24,341 nucleotides of DNA from Salisapilia sapeloensis (Eukaryota > Oomycota > Peronosporomycetes > Peronosporales > Salisapiliaceae), in contig JAADVB010000260.1 in assembly GCA_023334545.1 (NCBI GenBank), positions 1 through 24,341 of the forward strand, in the 5' to 3' direction. A model generated the notes under the pieces. That model was not told the DNA's origin and made no database searches. It worked only from the letters and a program-made list of their open reading frames with translations. Below, piece by piece: positions 17,549 through 24,341 of this stretch. The stretch's first letter is position 1, and each line of letters starts with the position of its first letter. Both the position numbers and the translations under genes were made by a program.

Positions 17549-19255
17549 ATGGCGACGACGCAGAAAGTAGAGGAGAGCACCTTGTCACGGCAGCTCACGC
17601 AGGCGAATGAAGAGGCTTGGCTGAGCATGGGCCGTATCGCCGAGCTCATGGGGGACGACGAAAACACGCTCATCGCTTATGAAAAAGTGCTCACCCACAA
17701 CCGGCTGAATGCCCACGCACTCTTCGCCATCGGCTGCTGTTACGAAAAGGTGGAAGACTATACGCGAGCGGCTGACTGCTTCCGTCTCCTGGTGTCCCAG
17801 AACGAGCAGCACGCCGAGGCGTGGGGCCACCTCGGCTATTGCTGCCTCATGATGAACGACCTCACGAGTGCACACACAGCCTACCAGTACGCCATGTACA
17901 ACAACCCAATGTCACAGAAAGACCCGAATATGTGGTACGGTATCGGGCAATTGTACGAGCGCCTGGGATCCTTGGAGCACGCGCAGGAGAGCTTTGAAGC
18001 CGTCTTGCGCTTCGAGCCTTCCTTTTCGATGGCGTTGGAAGTCAAGTTTCGACTCGGCATTATAGCTAAGCAGCGTCAGGACTACGATGGAGCTCTGGAA
18101 CGCCTCAAGTCTGTCCTGGGGGACGTCCAGCAGAACCTGCACACAACGGACATGGCGTCAGACATTTGGACGCAAATCGGCCACGTCTACGAGCTCAAGG
18201 ACGAGATTCAGTTGGCGAAAAGTGCGTATTTGAAGGTTGGGGAGCTGAATCCGAACAACGCGAAGCCTCTACAGCAGCTAGGATGGTTGTGTCTCAAGCA
18301 CAGCGAGTATGCGCTGGCGATTGACTATCTAAAGAAGGCAGTGACGCTGGACCCGCAGGATGGAAAGGGGTGGTACCTCCTCGGTCGATGCTACATGGCG
18401 AAACACGAGTTTGAAGAAGCCTACGACTCGTACAAGCACGCCGTGACGACGGACTCGAACAACCCGAACGTCTGGTGCTCCCTAGGTGTCCTCTTCTACC
18501 AGCTCGGCCAGCATCTGGACGCCCTGGACGCGTACTCGCGTGCGATTAACATCAATCCGAACATTTGCGAGGTCTGGTACAACGTCGGCACCTTGTACGA
18601 CACGTGCAACCAGACGAGCGATGCTCGAGACGCGTATCAGAAGGCAGCTGAGCTGGGTGCGGACGCCCAGTTCATTCGCGAACGACTGGAGCTGCTCCAC
18701 GCGCGAGAGAATGGGCAGCCGACCATGGGCATGGCAGGCGCCAACAGTGCGCCTGGACCTTCTGAACCGCCCACGACGTCGCCCATGCCGACATTCACGA
18801 GTCGCCCGACGCCGGAGAACCCCAACTATCAGGCACAGAACACGAACGGAATGTCAAGTGCCCCTCCGGAGACGGCATCTACGAACGTCGAGGCGAACAG
18901 TGCGCCGCGTCAGATGAGCATGATGCAGCGGGCGCAGAGCCAGGCTCCTCCGCGATCATCTGGGATGAACGGAGGACCGCAGCTGTCGAGACCTCCAGGC
19001 GCGATGAACGCCGGCATGATGCCCGGGATGTCGCACTCGCAGGCGATGCCGTCGCATGCGCAGATGGCTCATTCGATGCAATATCAGGGCGACCGACGGA
19101 TGAGTCAGGGGCGTGTCAAGGAAGAGGCTAGGTACATGGAAGGCGACCGAGGGCAGCGGATGGGCAAGCAGTTTAGTGGCAGACAGAACCCGCGCATGAG
19201 CATGCCCATGGACCAGAAACAGCACCCGCACCAGAGCATGCCCCCTCGAAGATGA
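17549..19255 (+). CDS. CYC8: Cyc8/Ssn6-type TPR transcriptional corepressor, 568 aa, intronless
   Basis: Residues about 20-380 are a continuous array of tetratricopeptide repeats, including GHLGYCCLMMNDLTSAHTAY, WTQIGHVYELKDEIQLAKSA, LQQLGWLCLKHSEYALAIDY, WYLLGRCYMAKHEFEEAYDS and VWCSLGVLFYQLGQHLDALD followed by AYSRAININPNICEVWYNVG. These last repeats match yeast Cyc8/Ssn6 very closely (QQLGWLY, WYLLGRCYMA, FWCSIGVLYYQ, DALDAYSRAI). Cyc8 binds Tup1-type WD40 repressors and recruits them to promoters. The tail (390-568) is low complexity, rich in Met, Pro, Ser and Gln, with a basic end, rather than the long poly-Gln tracts of yeast. The protein is much shorter than yeast Cyc8. The start follows an Inr by 49 nt. 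It is convergent with the Ssf1 gene, stops 29 nt apart. Confidence 0.93.
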   Translation: MATTQKVEESTLSRQLTQANEEAWLSMGRIAELMGDDENTLIAYEKVLTHNRLNAHALFAIGCCYEKVEDYTRAADCFRLLVSQNEQHAEAWGHLGYCCLMMNDLTSAHTAYQYAMYNNPMSQKDPNMWYGIGQLYERLGSLEHAQESFEAVLRFEPSFSMALEVKFRLGIIAKQRQDYDGALERLKSVLGDVQQNLHTTDMASDIWTQIGHVYELKDEIQLAKSAYLKVGELNPNNAKPLQQLGWLCLKHSEYALAIDYLKKAVTLDPQDGKGWYLLGRCYMAKHEFEEAYDSYKHAVTTDSNNPNVWCSLGVLFYQLGQHLDALDAYSRAININPNICEVWYNVGTLYDTCNQTSDARDAYQKAAELGADAQFIRERLELLHARENGQPTMGMAGANSAPGPSEPPTTSPMPTFTSRPTPENPNYQAQNTNGMSSAPPETASTNVEANSAPRQMSMMQRAQSQAPPRSSGMNGGPQLSRPPGAMNAGMMPGMSHSQAMPSHAQMAHSMQYQGDRRMSQGRVKEEARYMEGDRGQRMGKQFSGRQNPRMSMPMDQKQHPHQSMPPRR

Positions 19256-19284
19256 TTTAGCTAAAACAAATAGTCTTTCTTTTT

Positions 19285-20710
19285 TTAATGTTGCTTGCGT
19301 TGGCGGATGGCGCGGCCCTTGGGCTGGGCCTTCATCATCCGAGGACGCTTGTCCGTCGGCGCCATGGTGTTAAACGCCTGCTCTACGTTGGTCTTGGCCT
19401 TCTTTTTCTGCTGGAACATGGTCTCGTCCGGCGCCTCGCCCACCTCCTGGCGGTAGTACTCGGCGTCGTCGTCGTCCTCTTCCACCTCGACTCGCTCCTT
19501 CTTCCGGTCCTTCTTCGCCTGCTTCTTCTCCTGCTTCTTGGCAACGTTCGCCTCCTGTTCCTCTCGTCTCTTGCGCTTGAGCGCCTGCGCCTGCTCTCTC
19601 TTGGCCTTGGCCTTGGCAGATTCCTCCGGCGTTTTCTGGATGAATGCGTGGTACAAGACATCTCCTTCGCACAGCTCTCGCTCGACCTTTGTCAGCTGGA
19701 GCGTCATGCGAGGACCGATCTCCGTCAATCGGACGGCACTCTTCTCGGACTTGGCATTGCCTCGCCCACGGAAGTTGTCCGGGAGCGTCACGTGGGCGCT
19801 CTCGTCGTCCACTTCGCTATCGGAAGCAGAGACGTTGCCTGCAGCCTCTCCCAGGACATACTGACTAATGTCCTCCAACTTGCTCAGGTCCGGCACCTTG
19901 GACTTAACGATGGTCTTAACGCTCTTCGACAGTCCGACGGGAGCTGCTCGGATGAGGTAGTGGCGGAACTGGACGACCTTTTCTTCGCTGTCGTAGTGGA
20001 AGAGGACCACTCGACGGCACTCGGACAGTTGGACCGTCTGGACGTCCAACGGAGGGAAGAGGTGCTGGAACGTCACGTTCAAAAGCTTGATGTGGTCTTC
20101 TTGGGAAGTAAAGTTGTTCAGGACGACCAGTGGTTTCGTTTTAAAGGCAGCCTAGCGTCTAGTTAGAATAGGCAATTGTCACGTACGTATAAAGTTTGCA
20201 ACGTACCGAAGCGTCTACCGGTCGTTTGTGGAGCGCGTGGACATGCTGCATGAGACTGTACGAGACGACTTTGAACGATAGAGTCGGACCGCGAGGAATG
20301 CGAGCAATCTTCAGGTTCGTTCCTGCGTCTGTGTGGGTGAAGAAGAGGAAGTGCGTCACGCCCAGTGGTGCAGCGACCTGTAAAAAGTCCTTGAGCGAGT
20401 TCTTCCTACACCAAGATGTGAGCACACCACACCATGCAAATATATAGTTAGATTATACCGTTGCTCACGAAGCCGATCGGCCGTGTACGGAGCCATGACG
20501 CGTCGCATGTCGGTCACGAGGTTCTGAATGACCCCAGGCGCCTTGCCCATTTTAAAGACAAAGCTCTTGGGCGTATTGTCCTTCTCATTCGCGTTCGTCG
20601 GCTCGACTACGTGCGTTCTTGCCTTGCGCTACATACAAACGATCGTTTAGACGGTGCAATTGATATCCATGCCCATTACAACGTACGCGGCGTCCTCCTT
20701 TGCGTGGCAT
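19285..20710 (-). CDS. SSF1: Brix-domain ribosome-assembly factor Ssf1/Peter Pan, four exons, 419 aa
   Basis: Exons (minus): 20710-20687 (MPRKGGRR), 20628-20459, 20405-20207, 20151-19285; introns 58, 53 and 55 nt. The Brix domain (about 30-302) shows SFVFKMG, VIQNLVTDMRRVMAPYTADR, RKNSLKDFLQVAAPLGVTHF, RIPRGPTLSFKVVSYSL, and the closing motif SAVRLTEIGPRMTLQLTKVE, which is the hallmark of Ssf1/PPAN. After it comes a long Lys/Glu/Arg coiled, nucleolar-type tail (AKAKREQAQALKRKRREEQE) ending in a very basic patch. Family role: 27S pre-rRNA processing and 60S subunit assembly in the nucleolus. Yeast Ssf1 is 453 aa and human PPAN 473 aa, so the tail is slightly short. The eight-codon first exon was chosen because its GTACGT donor joins in frame and basic MPRKGGRR/RKAR resembles family N-termini. 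Confidence 0.93.
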
Positions 20711-20895
20711 CCTACTGGCAGTGATATGAATGGATAGACTTGGCACACCAACCGATCGTCCTGTCAAGCAGGTCGTCCGAAGGTTGCTCTAGCCATGCTT
20801 AGTCAGATCAGGTCGTGGCCATCTTGAAGAGATGTCGAACTGGATTCTCTCGTGTGCAGCGAAAGTGCATCGGATGTCCTCAATTCCATCCCGTA

Positions 20896-20911
20896 CGTCA
20901 TTCTTCGATTT
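20896..20911 (+). promoter_or_regulatory. Oomycete initiator (Inr) of the GH72 gene
   Basis: CGTCATTCTTCGATTT agrees with GCTCATTYYNCAWTTT at 13 of 16 positions and sits 33-48 nt before the ATG at 20944. It supports that ATG and argues against the longer upstream reading frame. The same TCATTYNNCGATTT form occurs before Cyc8. Confidence 0.55.
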
Positions 20912-20943
20912 GTATCGTCGACAACAAGAGCTCCTTCTACACG

Positions 20944-22404
20944 ATGCATCTCGGCACGATCGCCATTGCAGCCTTGGCTGCACTACTACCTACCCAGTCT
21001 ACGGCGTACACGAATCCAATTGAAATCAAGAACTATCGGCTCTTTGACCGGAAAACGAAGGAACCGTTCGTGGTGCGTGGTGTTGACTACTACCCTCGAC
21101 CCAATGCAGGCAAGCTCAACGAGAACAGCGTCGACTTTTTCACGGACGATCATGAAAACGTTTGGTCGCAGGATGTCGAAAAGATGGCCGAGTTGGGTGC
21201 CAACGCCGTTCGCATCTACGCCGTCGATCCTTCCAAGAAGCATGACAAGTTCATGTGTGCTCTTCGCGCCCACGGAATGTACGCGCTAGTGGAGCTCGGA
21301 GCTACTTGCAAAGACTGCTCCATCACGAAGGCGAATCCTCCTGACTGCTACCCCAATGAACTCCGACAGCGTGGAGAGCAGATCATCGCAGAGTTTGCAC
21401 AATACGACAATCTGCTGGCCTTCAGTGGCGGTAACGAGGTAAACCACGTCGTGGACGACTCGGCTGACAATGCGCCATGCCAGAAGAAGTTTATTCGAGA
21501 CATGCGCAAGTTCCTCGGGTCCTGCTCGACGTTGCGACAAGTACCTGTGGGCGTCGTCATCGCCGACACGGACAGAAAGGAGAACGCCTTGTACTACAAC
21601 TGCCGAACGGACCCGGATGATGAGTTTGAAGAGGCCGAGTGGTTTGGCATCAACACGTACGTGTACTGCAATGCCGACGTGACCGACGAGTCCAAGGCCG
21701 ATGGCTTCGATGAGCTCGTTTCGGACTTTAATTCGTACAAGTACTCTATTCCAGTGCTCCTCACGGAGTTTGGCTGTCTTAACAAAGGCTTTCCGACCGA
21801 AGACGGGTACGCAGCGCAGAGAACGTGGCTACAGGCAGAGTGGATGCTGGAAGGCGAAGCTCTGGATGTCTTTGGAGGAGGCTTTGCGTTCGAGTACTCG
21901 ACAGAGAAAGCGAATGCTGAGGATGAGTCTCCGTACCCGTTCAAGAGTTTCGGGGCGCAGAATTACGGACTTGGATATTTCAGTCCGGAAGATTGTGATC
22001 ACGATGACACGCCGTGCAAATACAACAAGATGCCCAACTTTGACAACTTGGCAAAGAAGTACAATGGGACGGACACATCGAAGCTGCCGTCCAAGGACGA
22101 CTTCACTGCGGAAAAAGGAAGAACAAAGCCAAGCCAGTGTCCGGACGGATTTGCCAAGCTCTCCAAGTTTGACTGGGAGTCGGACAGCAAGGACAGTTCC
22201 ATGTGCCCAGATTCGCCTGCCGAGTTCACCTGTCCGAATCAAAAGTCGAGTGGAGATTGGACGAGCACGGCCTCTGGAGAGAGTGCGGTCAATGATGAGA
22301 ACGAGGGCAGTGGCAACGGGGGCAGTGACTCGGCCTCAGTCGCTACCAAGGGCGGATACATCCTGGCGGCCTCGATGGTCGTCATTTTCTCGATGTTGGT
22401 CTAA
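20944..22404 (+). CDS. GH72 beta-1,3-glucanosyltransferase (Gas1/Gel type), secreted and GPI anchored, 486 aa
   Basis: Cuts and rejoins beta-1,3-glucan chains at the cell surface, extending wall glucan. MHLGTIAIAALAALLPTQST is a signal peptide, cleaved near STA-YTN. The GH72 fold follows: VVRGVDYYPRPNAGK, NAVRIYAVDPSKKHD, acid/base Glu165 in FSGGNEVNH, IADTDRKENALYYNC, EWFGINTYVYC, nucleophile Glu275 in VLLTEFGC, and GGGFAFEYS. After about residue 400 comes a short Cys-containing region without a clear CBM43, then a Ser/Gly/Asn-rich linker, a small-residue omega region and a hydrophobic C-terminus (YILAASMVVIFSMLV), i.e. a GPI signal. The frame is open upstream to 20815, but this ATG alone gives a signal peptide and has an Inr in front. 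Intronless. Divergent from Ssf1 (233 bp). Confidence 0.95.
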   Translation: MHLGTIAIAALAALLPTQSTAYTNPIEIKNYRLFDRKTKEPFVVRGVDYYPRPNAGKLNENSVDFFTDDHENVWSQDVEKMAELGANAVRIYAVDPSKKHDKFMCALRAHGMYALVELGATCKDCSITKANPPDCYPNELRQRGEQIIAEFAQYDNLLAFSGGNEVNHVVDDSADNAPCQKKFIRDMRKFLGSCSTLRQVPVGVVIADTDRKENALYYNCRTDPDDEFEEAEWFGINTYVYCNADVTDESKADGFDELVSDFNSYKYSIPVLLTEFGCLNKGFPTEDGYAAQRTWLQAEWMLEGEALDVFGGGFAFEYSTEKANAEDESPYPFKSFGAQNYGLGYFSPEDCDHDDTPCKYNKMPNFDNLAKKYNGTDTSKLPSKDDFTAEKGRTKPSQCPDGFAKLSKFDWESDSKDSSMCPDSPAEFTCPNQKSSGDWTSTASGESAVNDENEGSGNGGSDSASVATKGGYILAASMVVIFSMLV

Positions 22405-23399
22405 ATAGACATTGGAAAGCTAATGTAGCTGAATTCACCTTGAACTTTTGCAATTCGTAACATTGATCCCTGCATCTTTTGCGACGATATATCTATACTA
22501 GTGTAGTAATGATACATTAGCGACTGCAAGTGTAAAGCAACATGCATCGCTGGGTTGTAGCTCCAGAAGATGTAGCGATGAAAGTCGAGCTTCAACCAAT
22601 GAAAGATGATGCATTAAGCACATCCAGCGCCGACAAACAAGTCGAATGAGTACATGGTAGATTTTACTATCTGTGGTCTTTGATCCTACCAAGTAACTAT
22701 TCTAGATTACTTTTGAGATAGCTCTACTTCCAGCACCAAAACAGACCGACAACTGACTTTCATGAACACCTCGAGTAATCTGTAGTTTATAAGTATGTAG
22801 AGTACAAAGTAGAAGTTTTCTGTTCATATTCGATCAAAATCAAATCCAGTCATGAACAAGTACGAGCAGGAAATTGTGTTTCCATAACGCTTGCTTTTAG
22901 TAGAAACAAGATGAAAATCCTCACGATAAGAACTACATAAGAAAATGATCGATATGCTTCTGGGCTGTAGCTTAACGATAAACTGCCATTATGGCCGATC
23001 TTCAACGCTAGCGTAATTGGTAGTGTGCGGGTATATGTGTAAAGTGAACGCTGGTTGCCATTCTTTCAGCGACCTCACTTGCATAGCAATTTCCCCTAAG
23101 ATAAGTACAGGAATGATCAGGAGGTTCAGTGAAATACTACAAAACCGCGGGGATTGAAAAGCAGAATTAAGTGTAGTGTATTCCATGTCTGTACTCGGTC
23201 ATGTCAATTTGATAGCTACAAAAATGCTTTTTCAATCCTGAAGCATGCTTCAAGTTCATGAACTGTACTTGTCATGACTCATGCCAGAATCTCCTATGGC
23301 CAAAGCAGAAAATTGCTCTTATCTTTATATGGCAAAGAATGGTGAGCATATACTAGCACTGCATGCAGAAATTTGAATGCGATGTAAAGATCCTAGATT
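22405..23399. other. Gene-free, AT-rich stretch after GH72
   Basis: About 1 kb with no frame of protein-like composition. The base composition becomes clearly more AT-rich than in the genes to the left and stays so into the protease-like gene. The only structure noticed is a run of CATG-centred palindromes (23239-23278). Confidence 0.5.
23239..23278. repeat. Cluster of three CATG-centred palindromes
   Basis: TGAAGCATGCTTCA (23239-23252, perfect 14-bp palindrome) is followed without spacer by AGTTCATGAACT (23253-23264, perfect 12 bp), then 6 nt later by GTCATGAC (23271-23278, 8 bp). It lies 122-161 nt beyond the stop codon of the protease-like gene on its 3' side. It may be protein-binding sites or chance. 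No function is claimed. Confidence 0.5.
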
Positions 23400-24341
23400 T
23401 CAATCTTTAAGCTCCGAATAAGTTTTTCCGCTCATATGCTTCCTGAGAAATTCCACGATCTCTTTAGTATCCGTGCGCATGTAAACACCTTGAGCTGGGA
23501 ATTTTATATCTCTGCATTCCGAATATATATTTATCGCGACTAGATGTCGGCTATCCATAACTGGTGCGCCATTGTCCCCACAAGTAAGCCAAAAGATATC
23601 AGAGTCGTCTTTCTTAAATGGTCTCTCTATCGCTGTTGACTCTTTGTATCTTTCTCCGCAAAGCAATCGATCCGTTAACCTTATGTAAATGTTGTTTTTC
23701 TGGTAGTTATCTCGACAATCTTGGGAGTAAGATTCACCAATATCCATCTTCAACGACCGAAGAATACTTACGAACTCTCCATCTCCCATATACTCCTCTT
23801 CTTCTTTGCTGTATTTCCCCCATCCATACATTTTAAAATCTGTATAGGCCGAATTCTTGGATTTCTCCTTAACATTTACTGGCTTAGCATTTGTTCCCTC
23901 AGTGCTCTTGTCCAACTCCAACACCGCAATGTCGTAATCAAAGACAGGGGCATCATTGATGCCAAAGTCATCGTGAACTTTTTTCTTTTTTACTATAATT
24001 AAATTAGTCGATAAAGGACTATCGATTGGGCCGATAGAGTCGACAGATACAATTATCTCAGGTTTCACATCTCCGATGTCCATGACACAATGAGCTGCAG
24101 TCACCACAGATTTTGTACTGATCAGAGCACCCGCGCAAATATGACCTCCAAGCGACTCATTATAATAAACGCCAATGCTTACTATATAGTTCACTTCTTT
24201 TCCCGCCAGATGACCATTGCTGATACGATTCTCTTCAGTGGTGTTTCTGTGATTGTCGACAATGCTGGATGATACCACCGTGTCTAAGCGGTCAATGTCG
24301 TCGAAAGCCATGACTTGATGGGATGCGTCGAAGTATAGAAG
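23400..24341 (-). CDS. Inactive trypsin-like S1 protease homologue (glucanase-inhibitor-like), 5' end beyond the window
   Basis: Numbering from the ATG at 24311: RISNGHLAGKE is the region of the mature N-terminus, GHICAGALISTKSVVTAAHC carries His74 with its flanking disulfide Cys, and FDYDIAVLEL carries Asp127. At the active serine the motif reads LTCGDNGAPV, so Ser195 is Asn247, Gly197 is Ala, and one residue between Cys191 and Gly193 is missing. The fold is kept but catalysis should be lost. Oomycete glucanase-inhibitor proteins are such S1 homologues that bind host endoglucanases in the apoplast, and this could be one (inference). The frame is open upstream of the ATG to the window edge (10 more codons, no stop), and no signal peptide lies inside, so the true start and secretion signal are probably outside. 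Codons are more AT-rich than in neighbours, as in fast-evolving accessory genes. Confidence 0.8.
   Translation of the reverse strand, partial: LLYFDASHQVMAFDDIDRLDTVVSSSIVDNHRNTTEENRISNGHLAGKEVNYIVSIGVYYNESLGGHICAGALISTKSVVTAAHCVMDIGDVKPEIIVSVDSIGPIDSPLSTNLIIVKKKKVHDDFGINDAPVFDYDIAVLELDKSTEGTNAKPVNVKEKSKNSAYTDFKMYGWGKYSKEEEEYMGDGEFVSILRSLKMDIGESYSQDCRDNYQKNNIYIRLTDRLLCGERYKESTAIERPFKKDDSDIFWLTCGDNGAPVMDSRHLVAINIYSECRDIKFPAQGVYMRTDTKEIVEFLRKHMSGKTYSELKD

Noticed and set aside
20815-20943. N-terminal extension of the GH72 protein
   Set aside because: The frame is open but has no ATG. An Inr lies inside this stretch, and the signal peptide begins at the ATG 20944.
1-24341. tRNA, rRNA, CRISPR, transposon or bacterial operon features
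   Set aside because: No tRNA B-box/cloverleaf, direct-repeat array, transposase or terminal inverted repeats were seen. The gene structures are eukaryotic.

Overview
This window looks like nuclear DNA of an oomycete (Peronosporomycetes, stramenopile). The evidence is: many short GT-AG introns (about 46-76 nt) inside otherwise intact eukaryotic housekeeping genes; two initiator-like elements of the form TCATTYNNCGATTT a few tens of bases upstream of start codons (17485-17500, 20896-20911), close to the published oomycete Inr; a GPI-type GH72 beta-1,3-glucan remodelling enzyme; and a trypsin-fold protein whose catalytic Ser is replaced, as in oomycete glucanase-inhibitor proteins. The genus cannot be fixed from the sequence alone.

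Layout. 1-290 (-): 5' end of an MFS transporter. 579-1481 (+): a five-exon Rab28 GTPase. 1605-1943 (-) and 2352-3043 (+): a divergent ribosomal-protein pair, P2 and L22, sharing about 0.4 kb of upstream DNA. L22 has an unusually long first intron. 3283-4330 (+): a poorly modelled or decaying locus with repeated C-x-G-x-T-x-x-G-x-x-C zinc knuckles and an HNH-like motif. 4817-6766 (-): a membrane-anchored GH37 trehalase. 7722-9714 (-): a ten-exon PDK1 kinase (kinase plus PH domain), divergent from 10081-11762 (+), the four-exon cytosolic PheRS alpha subunit. 11812-12924 (-): a mitochondrial carrier of the SLC25A34/35-Oac1 type. 13086-14993 (-): a ten-exon cation diffusion facilitator with a probable mitochondrial presequence. 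15515-16405 (-): a coiled-coil gene relic kept in one frame but cut by several stops. 17549-19255 (+): an intronless Cyc8/Ssn6 TPR corepressor, convergent within 29 nt on 19285-20710 (-), a Brix-domain Ssf1/Peter Pan ribosome-assembly factor. 20944-22404 (+): GH72 glucanosyltransferase. 23400-24341 (-): a catalytically broken S1 protease homologue running off the window, in more AT-rich DNA.

The genes are mostly unrelated housekeeping functions on alternating strands, packed with small gaps. Ribosome and translation genes recur (P2, L22, PheRS alpha, Ssf1), as do wall and carbohydrate enzymes (trehalase, GH72). The accessory-looking parts are 3.3-4.6 kb, 15.1-17.4 kb and 22.4-24.3 kb. All splice models were built by eye from GT-AG sites, reading frame and remembered family sequences. 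No search was run.
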